Shown here: piece after piece, positions 57,134-64,000 of the stretch
How the letters are laid out: every line of letters begins with the position of its first letter
Numbering within the stretch: the stretch's first letter is position 1
DNA from: Vibrio hepatarius
GTDB lineage: Bacteria; Pseudomonadota; Gammaproteobacteria; Enterobacterales; Vibrionaceae
Reading direction: 5' to 3'
NCBI RefSeq assembly: GCF_001274785.1
Contig: NZ_LHPI01000009.1
Location: 124,001 to 188,000 of the forward strand
DNA: 64,000 bases
Position numbers and translations under genes: made by a program
The notes under the pieces: model-generated
The model's database searches: none
The model's input: the letters and a program-made list of their open reading frames with translations, nothing else
Told to the model about the DNA's origin: nothing

Positions 57134-59683
57134 TCAGTTTGTTGAACAGCTCGCTGGGCCAACTTCTTTCCAAACGCCCCACTGACCAGACTTGGTTGGG
57201 TCTTCACCCACGTTTGCATACCATTTGTTTTCCCAAACTTTACCAGCCCAGCTCACTTGAGTGCCCGGTGTTGGGTAAGCAATAGTCGCATCCCATAAGT
57301 TAGTACATTGGTCGCCGCCAGTGACTTTCTTCGCTACCACGACGGTCGCAGAGGCAGTTGAACTCGCTTTGCCGTCACTTACAGTCACGGTGAATGCCAA
57401 AGAGGTATCTTGCGTGTATTCTGCTGCAACAAAGCTTACTGTTGCGCCGTCAACCACTGCGTCGATGCCTGCTGGAACATCCCAAGTAAAGCTAAGCGCG
57501 TCTTGGTCTGCGTCAGTCGAAGCCGATGCATCAACCACTACCACATCACCTGCGTTAACATTTGCAGGCGCATTGATAGCCGCAACTGGCGCTTGGTTTT
57601 CAGGTGTCACATTAACTGGGTTCACCGTAACAACAACCGTATCAGACGCTGTCGCACCTTCATTATCGGTCACTGTCAACTTAAAGGTTAGCGTTTCAAC
57701 CTGAGTCACTTCTGCTACGTCAAAGCTTGCAACCGCTGTATTGGCACCCGTTAGTGCGACCGCTGTACCTGACACTTGTTCCCAAGCGTACGTCGCGATA
57801 GTGCCATCAGTGTCTTTAGAAGCGCTGCCGTCTAGACTTACACTTGCAGGGCCAACGACGGTAACGTCCGCACTAGCGCTTGCTGTTGGCGCACGGTTCG
57901 CAGGCGTCACTGAACCACCAGCTAGACCTTCATGCATAGCATTAAGGATATCGCCGTTGTCCGCATCGATTTCCCACGAGAACAGACCCGCTAGACCAAG
58001 ACTACGTGCGTACGCGCCTTTTGCTTTCACAGAACGGTCGTCATCGAAAGTGATCAACTCACCAGTTGTACGGTTCCAAACCCAAGCTGCTTCTGCTTGT
58101 GCATCGTAGCCGTATTCAAAGCCGTTGATGCCTTGGTTATTCGCACCTAGCATGAATGACTTAATGCCTTTGTAGTCGATTACGCCATCTTCCCAAACAC
58201 CTTGTTCAGTCGTACCCGTCAGTTTACCTGTCGCTGTACCTGTCATTGGGTCTGTTGGGTCAGTTAGGGTTGCAGGCGTCACACCTTCCCAACCACGACC
58301 GTACATTGCTGTACCTAACACTAGTTTGTTCGCAGGAACACCTTGTGCAAGAAGAAGCTGGATACCGTTGTCTGCTGTGTAGGCAGGACCTTTGTATGGC
58401 ACGCCGCTTTCATCCACACCAGAGCCATCACACTGACCAGGGCGCATAAACGAGCCACAGTACAACGCAGTCTGGTGACCAGGAACGTTGTTCCAACCGC
58501 CGTAGAAGTCGTAAGTCATCGCAAAGATGTAGTCCATGTACTGGATAGCATCTGCGTAGTTCACGTCTTCAATCTTGTCGTAACCCACACCGATTGCTGA
58601 TGTTAGCTCGTACGTACGGCCTGTTTCAGCTTCCAACTCATCCAGCATTGCACGCAATTCGCGCATCAATGCAATGTATGCTGGACCATCGTTTACTGGG
58701 TCACCTTTATCTGCCGCAGCACCGCCACCGCCAGGGAATTCCCAGTCGATATCTACACCGTCATAGAACTTCCAAGTTTTTAGGAACTTCTTAACTGATG
58801 CGACAAAAGTGTCACGCTTGGTTTTGTCTACAAAATCATAAAATGGGTCTGATAGCGTCCAGCCACCAATGGAAGGAATGATTTTTAGATCTGGGTTGCG
58901 CTGCTTAAGCGCCATCAGCATTGCGTAGTTACCTTTGATAGGTGAGCTGTATTCATGACCCGCTTGCGGGAAGCTCTTCTGGTAAGCTGCCCATGGGTCG
59001 TGGATAACGACTTCATAATCTGCTACACCCTGACACGCGGTTTGTAGTGCGTTAAAGCTGTTACCACCTACCGATTTCACCGATTCGTTCGGGCCACACA
59101 CTGGGATAAAGCCGTAGAGAATGTGTGTTAAGTTATCTGCTGGAATGTTGTCTACGGTGTATTCACGACCATAGATGCCCCACTCAACAAAGTACGTACC
59201 CACGACCGTATTTGGATCGGTGTTGTATGATTTGTTGTTCGGGTCAACGTTCATTGTTAGCGGCTTCAAGTGAGAGCCATCCGTGTCTGCCACGACGATT
59301 TCTACTGGAGCACTGGTGCTACATCCCGTTGCATCACACGCTTCAATGGTCATTTGGTAACGACCGCCTTGAGCGTATTTGAAGTTTGCCGTTGTCTGAC
59401 TACCAGAGATTGGTCCTGTCGCCACCTCTACGCCATCAAAGTAGATTTTGTAAGTGTCGCCCGTTGTACCACTCCACTGATTAAACGTTACGTTAATATC
59501 AGCTTCGTCAAAGTACTTAACCATCTGGTTGTAGCCAGAAGTCGTTTCCATCGCGAGTTCGATTTTGGAAAACTGTAAATTGTTCGAGCCATATACATCG
59601 ACGCTTGGAGCGGTTGGTGCTGCGATCGCAGCGCCAGATAACGCCATAGCGATACTAGCCGCGCACAAAGTAATTCGATTCAT
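57134..59683 (-). CDS. chiA: Secreted chitinase A (GH18)
   Basis: 849 residues from the ATG at 59683 (MNRITLCAASIAMALSG); an in-frame ATG five codons upstream is less likely. A signal peptide ends near 22 (AIA-APTAPS). An N-terminal ChitinaseA_N domain precedes the GH18 barrel (about 160-590) with DGVDIDWEFPGG, catalytic E315, the same number as in V. harveyi ChiA. Two Ig/PKD-like domains (about 600-700 and 700-790) lead to a C-terminal CBM5/12 chitin-binding module with WENKWYANVGEDP. It is exported and hydrolyses chitin to chitobiose. Confidence 0.96.
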   Translation of the reverse strand: MNRITLCAASIAMALSGAAIAAPTAPSVDVYGSNNLQFSKIELAMETTSGYNQMVKYFDEADINVTFNQWSGTTGDTYKIYFDGVEVATGPISGSQTTANFKYAQGGRYQMTIEACDATGCSTSAPVEIVVADTDGSHLKPLTMNVDPNNKSYNTDPNTVVGTYFVEWGIYGREYTVDNIPADNLTHILYGFIPVCGPNESVKSVGGNSFNALQTACQGVADYEVVIHDPWAAYQKSFPQAGHEYSSPIKGNYAMLMALKQRNPDLKIIPSIGGWTLSDPFYDFVDKTKRDTFVASVKKFLKTWKFYDGVDIDWEFPGGGGAAADKGDPVNDGPAYIALMRELRAMLDELEAETGRTYELTSAIGVGYDKIEDVNYADAIQYMDYIFAMTYDFYGGWNNVPGHQTALYCGSFMRPGQCDGSGVDESGVPYKGPAYTADNGIQLLLAQGVPANKLVLGTAMYGRGWEGVTPATLTDPTDPMTGTATGKLTGTTEQGVWEDGVIDYKGIKSFMLGANNQGINGFEYGYDAQAEAAWVWNRTTGELITFDDDRSVKAKGAYARSLGLAGLFSWEIDADNGDILNAMHEGLAGGSVTPANRAPTASASADVTVVGPASVSLDGSASKDTDGTIATYAWEQVSGTAVALTGANTAVASFDVAEVTQVETLTFKLTVTDNEGATASDTVVVTVNPVNVTPENQAPVAAINAPANVNAGDVVVVDASASTDADQDALSFTWDVPAGIDAVVDGATVSFVAAEYTQDTSLAFTVTVSDGKASSTASATVVVAKKVTGGDQCTNLWDATIAYPTPGTQVSWAGKVWENKWYANVGEDPTKSGQWGVWKEVGPASCSTN

Positions 59684-59962
59684 ATCTATTTCTCTCAATC
59701 TTGGAATTTCACTCTGAATTCAGAGCTCAATCTGTCCTTCAATAGCAAAAAGAAGAACATCCCCACCAGTATTTAAGAGAGTCATTCTGAGTTGAAAGTC
59801 CTAAAAAATGCTTTACGAGTCAAAACGAAAAAACACCTTGTTGTTATCATTTTGTTGCATAACAACTCGGACATTGAGTCAAAATATAATCAATTTTACG
59901 CAATCTTCACTTGTCTATTTTTCACTCAAAAATAGTAATAACTTGCCAATAAATAGTTGAAA
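59684..59962. other. chiA upstream region with an inverted repeat
   Basis: About 280 AT-rich bases between chiA and the tnaA terminator. TTGTTAT at 59841-59847 and ATAACAA at 59859-59865 form a perfect inverted repeat with an 11-base spacer, and an inner TTGTT-GCAT-AACAA also pairs. It may be an operator in the chiA promoter. The regulator is unknown. Confidence 0.5.
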
Positions 59963-59963
59963 T

Positions 59964-59991
59964 AAAAAAGCCCCACCGAAAAAGGTGAGGC
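59964..59991 (-). terminator. Terminator of tnaA
   Basis: GCCTCACC and GGTGGGGC on the minus strand form an 8-bp stem with one G-U pair (59970-59977 with 59984-59991), followed by six T residues. It lies 36 bases after the tnaA stop. Confidence 0.88.
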
Positions 59992-60027
59992 AAACTTAGA
60001 GCACAGTTTTAGGAAAAAATATAATTA

Positions 60028-61425
60028 TTACTTAGACTTAAATCGAGCAGTAAAGTGGCGCAGGACTGGCGGTTCATACTCAAACGTCAAACCTTTCAGT
60101 TCGTGGGCGCGTTCTTTAAGTGCAATGATCGCGTCGGCGATGTAGTCCATATGGTCGTTGGTGTAGACACGACGTGGGATGGTCAAACGCATCAACTCAA
60201 GTTCAGAGGCTTTTTGTTCACCCGTTTCCGGATCGCGGCCTAGCAGCAACGAACCAATTTCAACCGCACGAATGCCTGCTTCTAAGTAAAGGGCATTACA
60301 CAATACTTGTGCTGGGAACTCGTGTGGTGGGATATGAGGCAGAATTTTCGCTGCATCAACAAACACGGCATGACCGCCAGTTGGGTACTGGATTGGAATC
60401 CCGCCTTCGCGTAAACGTTCCCCGAGGTATTCTACTTGGCTAATGCGATAGTGAAGGTAATCTTCGTCAGCGCCTTCATACATGCCGCGCGCTAGGGCTT
60501 CCATATCGCGTCCAGCCATACCGCCATAGGTCACAAAACCTTCCATTGGAACACAACGCGTTTGCACCGCTTGGAACAGTTCTTTGTGGTCACGAATACA
60601 GCACAAACCACCGATGTTGACCATCGGGTCTTTCTTCGCAGACATGGTCAACATATCGCCGTATTGGTACATCTCACGGATGATTTCTAAGATCGATTTG
60701 TCTTGGTAGCCCTCTTCGCGCTTCTTGATGAAGTAAGCGTTTTCACAGTAGCGAGCCGAGTCGATCACCACTGGAATGTCGTTCTTCGATGCGATCTCAT
60801 ACACCGCGCGCATGTTCTCCATCGACACAGGCTGGCCGCCCGAGCTATTACAAGTCACGGTAGTGATGATCGCACAGATGTTTTTTGCGCCGTATTGCTC
60901 GATGGTTGCCGTCAGTTTCTGTAGGTCGAAGTTACCTTTCCAATCATACGGTGTGGTGGTGTCAAAAGCGTGCTTATCGACAACGTTGATCGCTTTACCG
61001 CCATTGAGCTCAATATGCCCAGCCGTCGTATCGAAGTGATAGTTGGAGATGAACACAGGCTCAGTACCACCACGAACAGCTTTCATACGTTCAATCAAGG
61101 CTGGGAACAAAATTTGTTCAGCGCCGCGCCCTTGGTGAGCAGGAACCGTTAGCTTGTAGCCAAAAAAGTGCTCAACCGCCGCACACAGGTTGTAATAGTT
61201 TCGGCTACCTGCGTACGACTCATCACCCATCATCAAACCAGCCCACTGGTTGTCACTCATCGCGCCGGTACCAGAGTCCGTTAGCAGGTCGATATAGACA
61301 TCATCGCTTCTTAATAAAAATGGATTTAGGCCTGCTTCTGCTAGTGCTTCAACACGGTCTTGGTAGGTCGTCATTTTGATCGGTTCTACCATTTTGATGC
61401 GAAAAGGTTCTGGGATACGTTTCAT
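60028..61425 (-). CDS. tnaA: Tryptophanase
   Basis: 465 residues of the PLP-dependent beta-eliminating lyase family. It splits tryptophan to indole, pyruvate and ammonia. Markers are [18 protein letters not shown] near residue 50, [14 protein letters not shown] near 95, and the PLP lysine in [14 protein letters not shown] near 265. Many positions resemble the Proteus-type TnaA more than the E. coli type. Tyrosine phenol-lyase is a close relative, but the TnaC-like leader upstream argues for tryptophanase. AGGAAA precedes the ATG. Confidence 0.93.
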   Translation of the reverse strand: MKRIPEPFRIKMVEPIKMTTYQDRVEALAEAGLNPFLLRSDDVYIDLLTDSGTGAMSDNQWAGLMMGDESYAGSRNYYNLCAAVEHFFGYKLTVPAHQGRGAEQILFPALIERMKAVRGGTEPVFISNYHFDTTAGHIELNGGKAINVVDKHAFDTTTPYDWKGNFDLQKLTATIEQYGAKNICAIITTVTCNSSGGQPVSMENMRAVYEIASKNDIPVVIDSARYCENAYFIKKREEGYQDKSILEIIREMYQYGDMLTMSAKKDPMVNIGGLCCIRDHKELFQAVQTRCVPMEGFVTYGGMAGRDMEALARGMYEGADEDYLHYRISQVEYLGERLREGGIPIQYPTGGHAVFVDAAKILPHIPPHEFPAQVLCNALYLEAGIRAVEIGSLLLGRDPETGEQKASELELMRLTIPRRVYTNDHMDYIADAIIALKERAHELKGLTFEYEPPVLRHFTARFKSK

Positions 61426-61519
61426 GTTTAATTTCCTATAAATACGAGTCTATCTGCGCCAAAAAGCGCACAAGATAATTGAATAAACGAGTTATAACGG
61501 TGCGGGCGCACCTAGGAGA

Positions 61520-61621
61520 TTAAACAGCAGCAGATTCTTTGCTTTGCAGAGAGAGGCAGTAGTCTAAGTTATACCATGACGACAACACTGCGCGGCTGTC
61601 GTGCATCCAAATGCAATTCAT
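61520..61621 (-). CDS. tnaC: TnaC-like leader peptide
   Basis: 33 codons ending 94 bases before tnaA. The peptide has a Trp at position 16 in SSWYNLDYC, parallel to the KWFNIDNK core of E. coli TnaC where Trp12 and Asp16 drive ribosome stalling. The C terminus (SKESAAV) lacks the final Pro that is essential in E. coli. Another Trp is at position 5. Free tryptophan probably stalls the ribosome here and lets transcription continue into tnaA. The match in core and position is strong; the mechanism is inferred. Confidence 0.8.
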   Translation of the reverse strand: MNCIWMHDSRAVLSSWYNLDYCLSLQSKESAAV

Positions 61622-61842
61622 AGCGTTATCCTTTTCGTTGGTGTTAGACGTGAGAATAATATAGGAGTATTTTTTCTCGGTTACCGTGAAACGTAACGCA
61701 AAACTGCGATTATTGGCTAAACAATCGCCGAGCAAAATCGTCATAGCAAGGTTAAATATTGCGATTGTGCGAACAAGACGATTGCGAAAGTTCCTACAGA
61801 AGTGCAAAGTTACCGCACAATAAAAACGGAGAAGATTCCAAA

Positions 61843-62472
61843 ATGAACATGAAGATCTCATCGCTTGCTTTAGCAACGTTATGTTTAAGCGGAAACGCAC
61901 TTGCCCAAGTTACCGTCGCTGTGCCAGATACTATCGAAGTGCTGGTTGCCAATGGAGAAACACCAAAGCTAGAAGGCAGCTTGTTCGACGCACACAAATC
62001 ACTGGTATTGCCGGATGGCGAAAACCAAATCCTATTCCGTTACAAGCCATACTTTAGCCAAGGTAACGACCGCATTATCGTTGAAAGCCAAGCAGTACTA
62101 GCGAAGTTCGACGCAAGCGAAACCAAACTTGAGTTCCAACTGCCAGAATACCGCAACGAGAAACAAGCAAGACAGAAGCTCGATAAAGAGCAATGGCGCT
62201 TACTTGATGACAAAGGTGCGACAGTAAAACTTAAACAAGACCTGTTGTTAAAAGATGGCATGCAAGTCGGTCGTAACTACAAGCAAGAAGTCCTTGAGTA
62301 CAACCGCCGCGGTGGTGTGGCTTCTGTTTATGAGCCGACAAGCCAAGCAATGCGCAACGCTGCAGCCACACAAGGCGATACTACACCAGAAGAAATGCTG
62401 CATTTCTGGTACGAGAAGGCGGACAAAGCAACTAAAGAACGTTTTAAGCAGTTTGTGCTTGAATCAAAATAA
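61843..62472 (+). CDS. DUF2057 family periplasmic protein (YccT-like)
   Basis: 209 residues from the ATG at 61843, with GGAGAAG eight bases upstream; the frame is open further upstream without support. A signal peptide ends near 21 (NALA-QVTVA). The mature part starts with strands (PDTIEVLVANGETPK) and contains the DUF2057/UPF0319 pattern (DGENQILFRYKPYF). E. coli YccT of this family has been linked to curli control; whether this protein does anything similar is unknown. It is divergent from tnaC. Confidence 0.87.
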   Translation: MNMKISSLALATLCLSGNALAQVTVAVPDTIEVLVANGETPKLEGSLFDAHKSLVLPDGENQILFRYKPYFSQGNDRIIVESQAVLAKFDASETKLEFQLPEYRNEKQARQKLDKEQWRLLDDKGATVKLKQDLLLKDGMQVGRNYKQEVLEYNRRGGVASVYEPTSQAMRNAAATQGDTTPEEMLHFWYEKADKATKERFKQFVLESK

Positions 62473-62477
62473 TGCCA

Positions 62478-62507
62478 ATGGCCAGTGTTTACGCACTGGC
62501 CATTTTT
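62478..62507. terminator. Terminator shared by the DUF2057 and HD-GYP genes
   Basis: ATGGCCAGTG at 62478-62487 pairs with CACTGGCCAT at 62494-62503 and is followed by T residues. The stem overlaps the last codons of the convergent HD-GYP gene, which ends at 62489. Confidence 0.9.
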
Positions 62508-63766
62508 ACATCACTGCAACTGACAGAGATTTGATAGCAAACGTCCGCATGTTGGCGCAGACAGGCGAATATCTCTTGGTCTAATTGACCGTCTTCCACC
62601 AACTCCTGCAAAATCAACATTGCTTGCTCTAACGATAACCCTTGTCGATATGGACGAGATTGCGTCAAAGCTTGGAATACATCCGCTACCGCAACGATCC
62701 GACTCGGTTTATCCAGCTCCTTAGCCGTTTTACCCAGAGGATAGCCCGAGCCATCTAACCTTTCATGGTGGTTTGACGCCCAGTCAATCACTGCCTGAGA
62801 ATGGAACATCTTAACCAAGGCTTGGCGCGTATCGGTCGCATGACGACGGATACAGACGTATTCTTCGTCGGTCAGTTCTGACGGCTTGTGCAAAATCGAC
62901 ACTGGCGTATTGAGTTTACCAATGTCGTGCACCAAACCCGCCAAATACAGCATGCGTTGAAAGCGGGGAGAAAAGCCCATTAGTAAGCCGAGATACTCGG
63001 TTAATTTGGCCACGTTCTTGGAATGGTGAAACGTAAACGAACTTTTCGCATCCACCAGTTGCGCGAACAGTTCAGCCACTTCGATGGTTTCTTCCAAATC
63101 GAGTTGTTGAGAAAAGAACGGGACGGGACTAAACCGCTGCGCCAGGCTTTCTATGTAGCGAGGATCCATTGAAAACCAAAAGTCATCGCTATCAACCAGT
63201 TCGAGCATATGCTGCACTTGATTTGGTTCAAACATCGTCCCCGAGAGTTGCAGGATCGACTTGGCTATCTCATTGCGACTCGCGTCAGTAATGTTGCCGA
63301 AGCTATCAAGCGTATATTCGGTGTGAAGGTAGTCCACTCGGTCGGATAAAAAGATTAGCGCGGCGAACTGCTTATCCTCTTCGGATAGACCATCGTGCTC
63401 AACCAGATCTTGCCACCATGTATGGTGATGCAAAATGGGTAAAGCCAACTCTGTGAGCGGTTTACAAGAATTGAGCAGATGGAAGCCTTTAATGCAGTGC
63501 CGCCGGGTATCGGTTGGCTTCAACGAACTCAGTAACGACGTACGCTCTTCAGCTTGCGAGACACCACAATCGTGAATCAGTCCTAACGCAAACGCCATTT
63601 GCGCTCGTTCTTGGTTCCAACCCATTCTTTGCGCGCATTGATACGCAATGTAAGCGACCCGGTGTCCGTGGTGAATATCGTCCACACCGACCGCATCTAA
63701 TGCACTTGCCATTTCAAACAGTACCTGCCGTAAATCCACACTGACGTTTTCCTGTGGCAAATCCAT
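62489..63766 (-). CDS. HD-GYP domain protein (probable c-di-GMP phosphodiesterase) with an extra HD domain
   Basis: 425 residues from the ATG at 63766; the frame extends to a TTG at 63829, which would add 21 residues. The C-terminal HD-GYP domain is complete: HHSKNVAKLTEYLG, GLVHDIGKLNTPV, HHERLDGSGYPLG and VADVFQALTQSRPYR, consistent with hydrolysis of c-di-GMP. The N-terminal part has a second HD-like domain (DIHHGHRVAYIAYQ, FALGLIHDCGV, LHHHTWWQDL). No membrane segment or sensor is seen. It is probably cytosolic. Catalysis is inferred from intact motifs. Confidence 0.9.
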   Translation of the reverse strand: MDLPQENVSVDLRQVLFEMASALDAVGVDDIHHGHRVAYIAYQCAQRMGWNQERAQMAFALGLIHDCGVSQAEERTSLLSSLKPTDTRRHCIKGFHLLNSCKPLTELALPILHHHTWWQDLVEHDGLSEEDKQFAALIFLSDRVDYLHTEYTLDSFGNITDASRNEIAKSILQLSGTMFEPNQVQHMLELVDSDDFWFSMDPRYIESLAQRFSPVPFFSQQLDLEETIEVAELFAQLVDAKSSFTFHHSKNVAKLTEYLGLLMGFSPRFQRMLYLAGLVHDIGKLNTPVSILHKPSELTDEEYVCIRRHATDTRQALVKMFHSQAVIDWASNHHERLDGSGYPLGKTAKELDKPSRIVAVADVFQALTQSRPYRQGLSLEQAMLILQELVEDGQLDQEIFACLRQHADVCYQISVSCSDVKMASA

Positions 63767-64000
63767 ATACTCCGCACCAACGTATTGACTAATTATTTCA
63801 GGCCGAGAGTAAACTAAACTCCCAGACAAAAGACCACACTAGTTAAAAGGCTATTGTTGAAATTGTGATTAAGGTAACGTAATACACTTTATTTGTGCTA
63901 CATAGCTCTTATATTTAATGTGGCTATTGATAGTGGTCTAACCATTCATTGTCTGATAAGTTAGCTTTACCACTTCAGTTGATAGGCTAAATATGTTCTC
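63767..64000. other. Right-edge intergenic region
   Basis: About 230 AT-rich bases upstream of the HD-GYP gene. No gene start, repeat or RNA structure could be supported before the window ends. Confidence 0.4.

Noticed and set aside
61622..61760. CRP site upstream of tnaC
   Set aside because: Only partial matches to TGTGA-N6-TCACA could be drawn (for example CGTGA-N6-ACGCA), too weak to report as a site.
61520..61900. 126-codon minus-strand frame upstream of tnaA read as one protein
   Set aside because: Only the last 33 codons make sense, as a TnaC-like leader; the upstream part lacks a ribosome site and overlaps the start of the opposite-strand DUF2057 gene.

Overview
This window reads as part of a Vibrio genome, most likely the smaller chromosome (chromosome II). 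The evidence is gene content and order. The run putP, putA, AraC-type regulator, vqmR, vqmA, pdxH and the lap-like genes matches, from memory, the arrangement on V. cholerae chromosome II. The ChiA-type chitinase has its catalytic Glu at residue 315, as in V. harveyi. A second-chromosome-type pst operon and a Proteus-type tryptophanase are also present, so the Harveyi/Parahaemolyticus group is the best guess. No rRNA, tRNA, CRISPR array or intact insertion sequence was seen.

Layout. (1) 1-16175, minus strand: a long exopolysaccharide operon with vpsL/M/N/O-type initiation and export genes, then wecB/wecC (ManNAc and ManNAcA synthesis), a Wzy-like polymerase, a Wzx flippase, glycosyltransferases, an acetyltransferase, a secreted lyase, a WecG/TagA transferase and a VpsP-like protein cut by the window edge. 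A perfect 11-base ops element in a JUMPstart-like leader precedes the first gene, which points to RfaH control. (2) 16.6-20.2 kb: pstSCAB phosphate transporter with PhoB-like sites, next to a divergent chemoreceptor. (3) 22.2-30.9 kb: a DEAD-box helicase, the murein lipoprotein Lpp, an operon of DUF523/DUF1722 protein, MerR-type regulator, DNA photolyase and L,D-transpeptidase, then deoD and a transposase-like protein. Two matched palindromes precede the photolyase operon and resemble operators of light-responsive LitR-type regulators. (4) 31-41.6 kb: a twin pair of TPR/GGDEF proteins, a YiaW/YiaV-like pair, a second chemoreceptor, ferredoxin-NADP reductase, a DUF445 protein, two lipoproteins and an Lrp-type regulator. 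(5) 41.6-48.5 kb: proline uptake and catabolism, with the C-terminal ALDH-like domain of long PutA proteins encoded as a separate gene, plus an AraC-type regulator with candidate operator repeats at the putA promoter. (6) 49-57 kb: the VqmR sRNA and VqmA receptor of the DPO quorum-sensing pathway, pdxH, then a four-gene Lap-type adhesin secretion and control operon (LapC, LapG, LapD and LapB homologues). (7) 57-64 kb: chitinase ChiA, tryptophanase with a TnaC-like leader peptide, a DUF2057 protein and an HD-GYP protein.

Common thread. Much of the window concerns surface life: an exopolysaccharide, c-di-GMP making, sensing and probably degrading proteins (GGDEF, LapD-like, HD-GYP), a c-di-GMP-gated adhesin protease, quorum sensing through VqmA/VqmR, chemotaxis and chitin use. 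No single unknown system stands out. The most unusual items are the detached PutA domain, the degenerate GGDEF twin, the domesticated transposase-like protein after deoD, the photolyase/L,D-transpeptidase operon with paired palindromes, and a tryptophanase leader peptide lacking the usual C-terminal proline.
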